Source of the DNA: Candidatus Omnitrophota bacterium
GTDB taxonomy: Bacteria; Omnitrophota; Gorgyraeia; Gygaellales; Profunditerraquicolaceae
Direction: 5' to 3'
Assembly (NCBI GenBank): GCA_003598135.1
Contig: QZKA01000028.1
Location: 1 to 35,562, forward strand
Length of the DNA: 35,562 bases
The position numbers were made by a program, and so were the translations under genes. Below, in pieces: positions 24,193-30,767 of this stretch. The notes under the pieces were generated by a model that saw nothing but the letters and a program-made list of their open reading frames with translations, ran no database searches and was not told where the DNA came from. How positions within the stretch are numbered: position 1 is the stretch's first letter; every line of letters begins with the position of its first letter.

Positions 24193-24696
24193 ATGGCTTT
24201 TAAGAAGAAAACAGACGATAAGATACTTGATGTTGACGCCTCGATGCAAGGGACACTCAATTTTAAAGACCCCGTAAATCTGCGCATTAACGGAAAATTC
24301 GAAGGGATACTGGAAGCCAAAGGCAATTTGACGATTGGCTCAACCGCCACAGTTATCGCAGATATCCTGGGAGAGAATATCATTGTCGGGGGCAGGGTGA
24401 AAGGTAAAATCACCGCCAAGGAACGCTTGACGCTTTTGCCGACCGCCATTATCGAAGGAGAAATATTCCCTGCAAAACTCAACGTGACGGAAGGAGCGAT
24501 CCTTGAGGGCCGTTGTCATATGCTGCGCGATTTTCTTAATGTAGAGGAACTCTCGCGCTATCTTGACGTTGACCTGAATTCGATCCTTGACTGGGCAAAC
24601 GCAGGAAAAGTGCCTGCGCTGAGGGAAGGAAACGACCTCAAATTTGAGCGCAAGGCCATTGATTCCTGGGTGGCTTCCGGCAGAATCGGGAAATAA
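24193..24696 (+). CDS. Bactofilin fused to a C-terminal excisionase-type HTH domain
   Basis: A 167-aa protein. Residues about 15-110 form a bactofilin domain (repeated beta-helix turns: GTLNFKDPVNLRINGKFEG, LTIGSTATVIADILGENIIV, GKITAKERLTLLPTAIIEG), a polymer-forming cytoskeletal scaffold. Residues about 113-165 (FLNVEELSRYLDVDLNSILD, then AGKVPALREGNDLKFERKAI and DSWVASGRI) match the small winged HTH_17/excisionase fold. Start ATG 24193 follows a GGGGGTGG SD; a longer frame back into the upstream gene is not used. The next gene encodes the same HTH type, so the pair may interact. Confidence 0.88.
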   Translation: MAFKKKTDDKILDVDASMQGTLNFKDPVNLRINGKFEGILEAKGNLTIGSTATVIADILGENIIVGGRVKGKITAKERLTLLPTAIIEGEIFPAKLNVTEGAILEGRCHMLRDFLNVEELSRYLDVDLNSILDWANAGKVPALREGNDLKFERKAIDSWVASGRIGK

Positions 24697-24720
24697 CAGA
24701 TTTACCAAGCGCAATACACT

Positions 24721-25026
24721 ATGGAAGAAAAACTTTTAACAGTACGCGATGTTGCCTCTTTTTTGGGGGTGTCGGAAAAAGAAGTGCTTGACCTTGCCGA
24801 AGACGGCTCAATCCCCGCTTATAAAGTGGGCGGGCTCTACTTACGCTTCAGGCGGGAGCAGGTCGAAGATTTTAAACGGAAGCACAACCTTATTTCTCAT
24901 ACCGACCGCGCCCTTGCGCAAACCTCGATAAAGGACAGGATAGCGGATTTTTTTTATTTCAACGATTTTTATTTGTTTTCTGTCCTTCTCATCGTAGCTA
25001 TGCTTTTCATAATTTTTATCGGGTAA
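24721..25026 (+). CDS. Excisionase-type HTH protein with C-terminal membrane anchor
   Basis: A 101-aa protein: residues 5-55 (LLTVRDVASFLGVSEKEVLD, then GSIPAYKVGGLYLRFRREQV) are an HTH_17 domain. After a basic linker, residues about 80-101 are a single hydrophobic segment (FYLFSVLLIVAMLFIIFIG) ending at the C-terminus, i.e. tail-anchored. A membrane-tethered HTH of this size next to a bactofilin with the same HTH type suggests a scaffolding rather than a classical transcription role, though DNA tethering is possible. dgkA starts 5 bases downstream. Confidence 0.8.
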   Translation: MEEKLLTVRDVASFLGVSEKEVLDLAEDGSIPAYKVGGLYLRFRREQVEDFKRKHNLISHTDRALAQTSIKDRIADFFYFNDFYLFSVLLIVAMLFIIFIG

Positions 25027-25030
25027 ACCC

Positions 25031-25405
25031 ATGAAATTACTGAGAAACATTTTTAAGCTGCGCCCATTTAGAGAGAGTTTTTCTTATGCCTTGCAGGGCC
25101 TAGGCTACCTTGTCTTATACCATCGCAACATGAGGGTTATTTTTTTAAGCGGGTTACTTGCGATTGTTGCCGGGTTGTATTTTCAGTTAAAAGGGATTGA
25201 ATTGGTCGCGTTGTGTATCACGGTGACCATGGTATTTATCGCGGAAATTTTCAATACAGCGATTGAATTACTTATGGATATGGTCAATACGCAATATCAC
25301 GCAATGATCAAAGTGATTAAAGATATTTCAGCTGCTGTGGTGTTAATCGCAACTTTGAATGCGCTCGCCGTAGGATTTATTCTTTTTGCGAAGAAGGTCT
25401 TTTAG
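25031..25405 (+). CDS. dgkA: Diacylglycerol/undecaprenol kinase
   Basis: A 124-aa integral membrane kinase with three membrane segments and the family motif AEIFNTAIELLMDMVN, followed by MIKVIKDISAAVVLIATLNA with the conserved Lys-Asp pair. Homologues phosphorylate diacylglycerol (proteobacteria) or undecaprenol (Gram-positive type); which one applies here cannot be read from the sequence. Start ATG 25031 follows the HTH-TM gene by a few bases. Confidence 0.92.
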   Translation: MKLLRNIFKLRPFRESFSYALQGLGYLVLYHRNMRVIFLSGLLAIVAGLYFQLKGIELVALCITVTMVFIAEIFNTAIELLMDMVNTQYHAMIKVIKDISAAVVLIATLNALAVGFILFAKKVF

Positions 25406-25450
25406 GTAAAAGCAATACAATCAAAGCTTAAAAATAGCACGGAGTTGTAC

Positions 25451-26359
25451 ATGACGGAGCAGGAACACAAGATTCAGGCCATCGCATGGTATCACAGGAA
25501 AGAGCTTGGGATCCCTCGCGCGATGCTTGAGACTATTAAACAGGCACTGCTTGATCCTAGAAGATTTTGGGCATGCCTTGAGATAGAGCGGCCTGCGTCA
25601 GAGCCGTTCCTTTTCTATATACTGGTTACCCTTGCGGCAAATGCGCTTGGCCTGTTTTTTGATATGTTCTTTCAGTCGCAGATGGTATGGCCGGCATATT
25701 TTTTTGTAGTGTTGTTTATCCTGCCCATTCTTGTTGCCATCGGTTTTTATCTGCTTGCCGCTTTGCTGTATGTGTTCATTCTTTTTTTTAAGGGAAGGGC
25801 GCGTTTTAAAGAGCTACTTACCATCGTTGCCTATGCAGGAGCGGCGAATGTATTTTATATTATCCCGGTCTGGGGGCCATTGCTGGCAGCAGTCGGTACC
25901 GGAGTATTGTACGCATTAGGACTGATGCGTTTCTTCCAGCTTAAGGCGTGGAAGGCAGTAGTAATAGTAGTACTGCTCTTTGCGTTGCTCTTTACGATGC
26001 TTGCCATTAGCATCAATGGAATCCAGCAGTTTACCGAGAATAAGATGCGTGTGAACGAAACACTTGCTGAATCGACATTAAAGTCTATTGCACTTTCTAT
26101 CGAGAAATTTAGCCAGGAGCACGCTGGCACATACCCGAAAGATGAGCTTGAGATGCGTTATGCCCAGCCAGCCTATCTCGACAGGGCGTATAATAATGAA
26201 AATATCCAGGGTTATGCTTTTGCGCTGAATTTAAGCGACTCCGGCTATGAAATCCTTACTGCGCCCATGGAGTGCGGGGTAACCGGTTTTGAGGTATACC
26301 GAATTAAAACCGGCGGCCTGCTTGAGCAGGGGAATTGTACGTCAGTCAAGCCGAAGTAA
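25451..26359 (+). CDS. Yip1-family membrane protein with pseudopilin-like C-terminal domain
   Basis: A 302-aa protein. The first 60 residues include LDPRRFWACLEIERPASEP, followed by about five membrane segments (about 50-195), the Yip1/YIPF-type layout. After the last membrane helix the C-terminal about 90 residues (NETLAESTLKSIALSIEKFS, then HAGTYPKDELEM, YNNENIQGYAFALNLSDSGY, TAPMECGVTGFEVYRIKTGG) look like the globular domain of a type II secretion/type IV pseudopilin, without its own prepilin peptide. Start ATG 25451 has a GGAG SD six bases upstream. The function is unknown. Confidence 0.75.
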   Translation: MTEQEHKIQAIAWYHRKELGIPRAMLETIKQALLDPRRFWACLEIERPASEPFLFYILVTLAANALGLFFDMFFQSQMVWPAYFFVVLFILPILVAIGFYLLAALLYVFILFFKGRARFKELLTIVAYAGAANVFYIIPVWGPLLAAVGTGVLYALGLMRFFQLKAWKAVVIVVLLFALLFTMLAISINGIQQFTENKMRVNETLAESTLKSIALSIEKFSQEHAGTYPKDELEMRYAQPAYLDRAYNNENIQGYAFALNLSDSGYEILTAPMECGVTGFEVYRIKTGGLLEQGNCTSVKPK

Positions 26360-26366
26360 ACGATAT

Positions 26367-26402
26367 AAGGCTAAGGCTTAGGTTAAGGCCGAGGCCTAGA
26401 GC
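26367..26402 (+). repeat. Hexanucleotide-type intergenic repeat, copy 2
   Basis: Six degenerate six-base units: AAGGCT AAGGCT TAGGTT AAGGCC GAGGCC TAGAGC. It is in the opposite orientation to the 23.6 kb copy, so the mgtC-to-Yip1 block lies between inverted copies. Confidence 0.75.
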
Positions 26403-26423
26403 TTAACGGAAGCTTGTTTTTTC

Positions 26424-26444
26424 TCAATACTCTATACTCACTAC
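26424..26444 (-). repeat. Heptanucleotide repeat, three units (inverted)
   Basis: Three 7-base units TCAATAC TCTATAC TCACTAC, i.e. GTAGTGA GTATAGA GTATTGA on the minus strand. It is the same unit family as 23664-23705 but inverted, and ends seven bases before the tRNA gene. Confidence 0.85.
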
Positions 26445-26451
26445 GAACACT

Positions 26452-26525
26452 GGCGGCGTAACTCAGCCTGATAGAGTAGTCGGCTCATACCCGATAAGTC
26501 AGAGGTTTAAATCCTCTCGCCGCCA
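26452..26525 (+). tRNA. tRNA-Met (CAT anticodon)
   Basis: Full cloverleaf: acceptor GGCGGCG/CGCCGCC, D stem ACTC/GAGT, anticodon stem GTCGG/CCGAT with loop CTCATAC (anticodon CAT at 26486-26488), 5-base variable loop, T stem AGAGG/CCTCT. It is not the initiator (no three-GC anticodon stem); it could be elongator Met, or Ile2 if modified by TilS, which is encoded nearby. It is odd in three ways: D-loop AGCCTGATA has A at position 19, the T-loop TTTAAAT has T at position 56 (a compensated A19-U56 in place of G19-C56), and pair 10-25 is A-T. The 3' end reads ACTA instead of an encoded ACCA. Confidence 0.9.
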
Positions 26526-26825
26526 CTAATTTTGATAACTAGCGGCGCTCAATAATGAGTGCTGGTTTTGCCGATGTTCTTAAAAAACACTAGGTCGGCA
26601 TCCCGACCGAACGTAAGGTAAGCGTCGGGAAATCCAGTCGCCGCCACTTTACTTGTAAGCGACTGGCCCTTTGTTAATTGATATGTGGGAGGGCATAGTC
26701 GCCGCCACTTTACTTGTAAGCGACTGGCCCTTTGTTAATTGATATGTGGGAGGGCATAGTCGCCGCCACCAATTTTGCCGTTGGTCCGGATAACTGGCAA
26801 AATTGATTAACGAAAGGAGTTCAGA
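26526..26825 (+). repeat. Array of tRNA 3'-end duplications and hairpins after tRNA-Met
   Basis: No gene is seen in these 300 bases. The tRNA 3' end CGCCGCCAC recurs at 26639, 26700 and 26761. A 17-base sequence CGCCGCCAC(T/C)AATTTTG marks the tRNA end (26518-26534) and the end of the array (26761-26777). In between are a possible tRNA relic (GCGGCG at 26542, hairpin GGTCGG-CATC-CCGACC near 26594) and two exact 61-base tandem units (26638-26698, 26699-26759). A 9-bp palindrome AATTTTGCC/GGCAAAATT (26771-26804) precedes the next SD. Confidence 0.8.
26638..26759 (+). repeat. Two exact 61-bp tandem repeats
   Basis: Units 26638-26698 and 26699-26759 are identical, followed by the first 10 bases of a third. 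Each unit starts with the tRNA-Met 3' end (TCGCCGCCACT). Together with the next unit it folds as GCGACT-G-GCCCT ... AGGGC-AT-AGTCGC (26659-26702 and 26720-26763). Confidence 0.95.
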
Positions 26826-26975
26826 ATGATAAAAGGGAAGGTAGCAGTTTCTTTGTTAGCAGTTGTTATGATTTTTTTAAGCGGTTGTAAAAGTATCCAC
26901 GTAGGCGGAAGTGGTCAGGTCGGTTCAGTCAAAACTTCCGGTGACGTGAGCGTTCCTTTGCCTAAAACGAAATAA
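26826..26975 (+). CDS. Small lipoprotein, 49 aa
   Basis: A short gene with a strong AAGGAG SD. It encodes MIKGKVAVSLLAVVMIFLSG followed by the lipidated Cys21 (lipobox LSGC), then a Gly/Ser/Val-rich tail (KSIHVGGSGQVGSVKTSGDV, ending PLPKTK). Lys at +2 argues against an Asp inner-membrane retention signal. Size and composition are like entericidin-type or other tiny envelope lipoproteins, but no family is recognised. It is followed after 15 bases by a 2-TM protein and an exported protein in the same direction. Confidence 0.75.
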   Translation: MIKGKVAVSLLAVVMIFLSGCKSIHVGGSGQVGSVKTSGDVSVPLPKTK

Positions 26976-26990
26976 TCTTGCGCATTGCTG

Positions 26991-27230
26991 ATGGATAGTA
27001 ACCCGCAAGTCAAATGGTACCTTAAGACCTCTACCCTGATAGTGCTTTTTTTAAGCATCGGCCCCTTTGCGCTGCCTCTTTTGTGGTTAAATCCCCGGTT
27101 CAGCAAGAGAAACAAGGTAATTATTACTGTTATTGTGATTATGGCGACTATCATGCTTGGAATCGCAGTTGTCAATTCCATAAAGTCGCTCAGTAATTAT
27201 TACCAAGAGTTGAGTACCGGAATATTGTAA
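26991..27230 (+). CDS. Small two-TM membrane protein, 79 aa
   Basis: Two hydrophobic segments (about residues 13-33, TSTLIVLFLSIGPFALPLLW, and 44-63, VIITVIVIMATIMLGIAVVN) flank a basic loop (NPRFSKRNK), with a C-terminal helix ending YYQELSTGIL. I prefer the ATG at 26991 over the TTG at 26985. There is no catalytic motif. The stop overlaps the next start as TAATG. Possibly a helper or anchor for its neighbours; function unknown. Confidence 0.7.
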   Translation: MDSNPQVKWYLKTSTLIVLFLSIGPFALPLLWLNPRFSKRNKVIITVIVIMATIMLGIAVVNSIKSLSNYYQELSTGIL

Positions 27231-27823
27231 TGCGAAAAGTCGCTTTGGATATGCGAAAAAAACTAATACAGCCGAAAGTTTTTGCAACGACAATAATAGT
27301 ATTATGTTTTTTTTCAGTCTTGAGTTTTTCGCAGGAGCTCCCGCGCCAGGGAGAATCTATTTCGATAGTCACATATTACCCTTCTCCCTACGGCAGTTAT
27401 AACCAGCTGAGCGTAGCAGCAGGAGGCTTGCGCCTGGGAAAAACACTGGAAAAGGTTTCGGCGCACACATGGACGGATATAGACATAACTTCTTTACCTG
27501 CTGGTGGATTATATATTATTTCGGTCATCCCGGCTGACGAAGATCCTTTTCTAACATATATGATTATGTTCTCGGCAGAGAAAAGGGCTGTGGGCCTTAA
27601 TGTTCTTCCCGGCGTTATTGCTGACTCTTCGGTGCCGACCTATGAATTCGAACCCCAACGTTCCCGCGAAGTAAAGGAATGGCTGCGCAAGAGGGAGCTA
27701 GCCCAGTTTAGAGCACAAATATTAAGCGATACTGTTTCTTTTGTCTTGCAAGTCAAGACCACAAAGGAATGCAGCGTGCGTGTAGGAAAAATATTGTCGT
27801 ATTGGACCGAACACGATCAGTAA
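27230..27823 (+). CDS. Exported protein with YYPSPYGSYN motif, 197 aa
   Basis: The signal-like N-terminus (second Met at residue 8, then hydrophobic VFATTIIVLCFFSVLSFS) is followed by ESISIVTYYPSPYGSYNQLS, a motif I associate with the N-terminal mature part of many secreted/prepilin-like proteins of Omnitrophota-type genomes. The rest is a mixed alpha/beta domain with no recognised catalytic residues, including IISVIPADEDPFLTYMIMFS and a late VKTTKECSVRVGKIL. Start could be 27230 or 27251. It is in a three-gene unit with the lipoprotein and 2-TM genes. Confidence 0.7.
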   Translation: MRKVALDMRKKLIQPKVFATTIIVLCFFSVLSFSQELPRQGESISIVTYYPSPYGSYNQLSVAAGGLRLGKTLEKVSAHTWTDIDITSLPAGGLYIISVIPADEDPFLTYMIMFSAEKRAVGLNVLPGVIADSSVPTYEFEPQRSREVKEWLRKRELAQFRAQILSDTVSFVLQVKTTKECSVRVGKILSYWTEHDQ

Positions 27824-27845
27824 TCGCCTTTCATAGTATTCCCGT

Positions 27846-28829
27846 ATGGCTACCGTTCTAAAAAACGTACTCCGCACAATAGAGAGGTTCGGGCTTTTTG
27901 AGAAAAACGACCGCGTGCTTATCGGCGTCTCAGGAGGGCCTGATTCACTGGCGCTGATGTATATACTCGACAGCCTGAAGAAAGAGTATGGGCTTCATTT
28001 GTATGTTGCACACCTTGACCATATGCTTAGGAGCGAATCTTTGCAAGATGCGCTTTTTGTAAAGAGGCACGCTGAGCGGTTAGGAATACCGTTTACGATG
28101 ACTTCGGTAAACATCAGAGAGTTGCTGCGCGCCAGCAAAGGCTCGCAGGAAGAGGTTGCTAGGAATGCAAGGCTTGGTTTTCTGTTTCAGGTCGCAAAGA
28201 AGCTAGGCGCGGCAAAGATCGTGCTGGGGCATAATCTCGACGACCAGGCAGAAACGGTATTGATGCGGATTATACGTGGAGCCGGCCTTAACGGTTTATC
28301 CGCTATGCTCGCGAAAAGAAAAATAGGCAGCATTGTAATTATACGCCCCCTTCTTGGAGTTAAAAGGAGAGAGATAGAATCATTTTTAAGGCGCAAGAAA
28401 CTTAAGCCCAGAATCGACAGCTCTAATCTGCAAGACATATATTTCAGGAATAAAATCAGGAACAGGCTTATACCGCTTCTTGAAAAAGACTACAACGCCA
28501 ATATAAAAGAAGTGCTTAGTAATATGGCTGAGAGCGTTGCGTTTGATTACGATTTTCTTGAATCAAAGGTAGAAGGGTATGTTGAGGGCACCAAGAACAA
28601 GCTTCTTCTTGAAAAACTTCGGAGAATGCATCCTGCGTTTTTAAGGCTGATTTTGCGTTTATCTATTAACCGGGTCAAAGGAAACACGCGCAGGATTACC
28701 TTTCAACATATAAAAGAGCTGGAGGAGCTTATTTTTAAGAGGCCTGTTGGTTCAATCGTAAACCTTCCGCAGGGAATATCCGCAGTGAAGCGCAAAAAAA
28801 CTCTTATCTTTATTGCCTGCAACAAGTAA
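27846..28829 (+). CDS. tilS: tRNA(Ile)-lysidine synthase
   Basis: Converts C34 of the CAU-anticodon isoleucine tRNA to lysidine. The 327-aa protein has the PP-loop SGGPDS (residues 30-35), HLDHMLR, GHNLDDQAETVLMRIIRGAG and the C-terminal part of the core (SNLQDIYFRNKIRNRLIPLL). It is shorter than E. coli TilS, lacking most of the C-terminal domains, like Aquifex-type enzymes. The gene order tilS-ftsH is widely conserved, although ftsH here has its own promoter. Confidence 0.95.
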   Translation: MATVLKNVLRTIERFGLFEKNDRVLIGVSGGPDSLALMYILDSLKKEYGLHLYVAHLDHMLRSESLQDALFVKRHAERLGIPFTMTSVNIRELLRASKGSQEEVARNARLGFLFQVAKKLGAAKIVLGHNLDDQAETVLMRIIRGAGLNGLSAMLAKRKIGSIVIIRPLLGVKRREIESFLRRKKLKPRIDSSNLQDIYFRNKIRNRLIPLLEKDYNANIKEVLSNMAESVAFDYDFLESKVEGYVEGTKNKLLLEKLRRMHPAFLRLILRLSINRVKGNTRRITFQHIKELEELIFKRPVGSIVNLPQGISAVKRKKTLIFIACNK

Positions 28830-28836
28830 TAAATCC

Positions 28837-28865
28837 TTGATTTTATATATATTTAAATATATAAT
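28837..28865 (+). promoter_or_regulatory. Sigma70-type promoter of ftsH
   Basis: TTGATT (28837-28842), a 17-base spacer and TATAAT (28860-28865) lie in the short AT-rich gap between tilS and ftsH. The predicted start is near 28872, just before the AAGGAG SD. Confidence 0.65.
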
Positions 28866-28892
28866 GAAATTCTTCTAGACTAAGGAGTAAAA

Positions 28893-30767
28893 ATGACAAA
28901 AAATAACAGTTTGAAAGGCAAAAAAGTGGGCCAACCGTTTAACAAGTTTCCATTTGGGTGGATATTCGCCATACTTATATTTTATCTTCTTATCAGTTCT
29001 GTCAATAACCTCTCTGTTTCAGGCGTACCCAAAGAGATACCCTATAGCGAGTTTTACAGGATTTTGAAAAACTCCCCCCAGGAGATAAAGTCTGTCGCAA
29101 AGACAGAAAATATCCTCCAGGGTGAGTTTACGAATAACTCAAAATTCTATGTCAACATTCCCGAAGAGGATAAGGACCTCATTAGCCTGATGCGCAGCAA
29201 TTTGGCTTATTTTGAAGTGAAGCCGCCGCGTACGTTTTTGGCGAACCTTTTTTATTCTTTAGGCCCGGTGATTTTATTGATATTCTTTTGGTGGATGATG
29301 GCTTCCCGGGGAGAGCAGTTAGGCAACAAGGTTTTTTCTTTCGGCAAAATCAGGGCTAAGATTCACAGTGATAAGACCAATGAAAAAGTTACCTTTGTCG
29401 ATGTTGCCGGAGTTGATGAGGCCAAGGAGGAGCTTAAGGAGGTAATTGAGTTTTTGAAGGATCCGAGAAAGTTCCAGCGCCTGGGCGGTAAGATTCCTAA
29501 AGGGGTTTTATTGGTAGGCCCGCCGGGTTGCGGTAAGACTCTTATCGCTAAGGCGGTCGCAGGAGAGGCAGGCGTGCCATTCTTTAGTATTTCCGGTTCA
29601 GATTTCGTCGAGATGTTTGTGGGAGTTGGCGCAAGCAGGGTAAGGGACTTGTTTGAACAGGGGAGAAAGGCTGCTCAGTCTTCCGGAAAAGGCGCGATTA
29701 TTTTTATCGACGAAATAGACGCAGTAGGGCGCCTGAGATTTTCCGGCATTGGGGGCGGCCATGATGAGAGGGAACAAACACTGAACGCCTTATTGGTTGA
29801 AATGGACGGCTTTGATACTACGCAGGGGCTTATTTTGATCGCAGCAACCAACAGGCCGGATACGCTGGATCCTGCGCTTTTAAGGCCTGGCAGGTTCGAC
29901 CGGCTTATCGTGGTGAGTTTGCCTGACATTAAAGGGAGAGAAGAGATTTTAAAAGTACACACCAGAAAACTTAAGGTTTCGCCAGATGTCGATTTTAAGT
30001 CGCTTGCATCTCAGACGCCCGGGTTTTCCGGCGCAGATATTGCAAACCTCTGCAATGAAGCGGCATTGCTTGCGGCGCGCTTCAATAAAAATGCAATCGA
30101 TATACTGGATTTTGAGAAATCTATTGAAAGGCAGTTGATGGGCCCTGAGAAAAGGAGCCGCATAATGTCCAAGAGGGAAAAGGAGATTACCGCATTTCAT
30201 GAATCGGGGCATGCGTTGCTGGCGTTAATCTTACCGGATGTCGACCCCTTAAAGAAGGTTTCGATAATTCCGCGCGGCTTGGCAGGAGGCTATACTTTTA
30301 CCGCCCCTCTTGAAGATAAGCATTATTGGACCAGAGGCGAGCTTAACGCAAGGATCGCGATGATGTTGGGCGGCCGGGCATCAGAGGAAATAAACCTGGA
30401 TGAAATAACTACAGGCGCACAGGATGACCTGGAGAAGGCTACCCAGACAGCGCGGCATATGGTGACACAGTTAGGTATGTCGGATAAATTGGGGCATATG
30501 ACGCTGGGCAGAAAAGAGAGCCTGATTTTTCTCGGCAGGGACATTACCGAGGAAAGGAATTATAGCGAAGAAACCGCGCGGGTTATCGACGAAGAGGTAA
30601 AGAATATTGTGGATACCGCTTATCAAAGGGCAAAAACATTGCTTACTCAAAACGTGGAAAAGCTAAAAACGCTGACCCAAGCGCTCCTTGAGAAAGAGGT
30701 CCTTGACGGTGAAGAGGTTAAAAAGCTATTGGGTTATGACCAAAAGCCGTTACCCGGCACACAATAA
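28893..30767 (+). CDS. ftsH: ATP-dependent zinc metalloprotease FtsH
   Basis: Membrane AAA+ protease that degrades membrane and regulatory proteins. The 624-aa protein has two N-terminal membrane segments (about 21-37 and 120-136) bracketing a small periplasmic domain, Walker A GPPGCGKT (209-216), Walker B FIDEID (271-276), SRH region ([20 protein letters not shown]), zinc site HESGH (436-440) and third ligand Asp about 512 in [18 protein letters not shown] upstream. It heads the ftsH-folP-cdaA-pdxJ-acpS-nnrD run; the stop is adjacent to the folP ATG. Confidence 0.97.
   Translation: MTKNNSLKGKKVGQPFNKFPFGWIFAILIFYLLISSVNNLSVSGVPKEIPYSEFYRILKNSPQEIKSVAKTENILQGEFTNNSKFYVNIPEEDKDLISLMRSNLAYFEVKPPRTFLANLFYSLGPVILLIFFWWMMASRGEQLGNKVFSFGKIRAKIHSDKTNEKVTFVDVAGVDEAKEELKEVIEFLKDPRKFQRLGGKIPKGVLLVGPPGCGKTLIAKAVAGEAGVPFFSISGSDFVEMFVGVGASRVRDLFEQGRKAAQSSGKGAIIFIDEIDAVGRLRFSGIGGGHDEREQTLNALLVEMDGFDTTQGLILIAATNRPDTLDPALLRPGRFDRLIVVSLPDIKGREEILKVHTRKLKVSPDVDFKSLASQTPGFSGADIANLCNEAALLAARFNKNAIDILDFEKSIERQLMGPEKRSRIMSKREKEITAFHESGHALLALILPDVDPLKKVSIIPRGLAGGYTFTAPLEDKHYWTRGELNARIAMMLGGRASEEINLDEITTGAQDDLEKATQTARHMVTQLGMSDKLGHMTLGRKESLIFLGRDITEERNYSEETARVIDEEVKNIVDTAYQRAKTLLTQNVEKLKTLTQALLEKEVLDGEEVKKLLGYDQKPLPGTQ

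Noticed and set aside
26638..26769. CRISPR array
   Set aside because: Two 61-base units are contiguous and identical with no variable spacers and no cas genes; they derive from a tRNA 3' end.
26526..26825. Insertion sequence or integrase at tRNA-Met
   Set aside because: No transposase or integrase frame and no terminal inverted repeats; only short tRNA-derived direct repeats are present.
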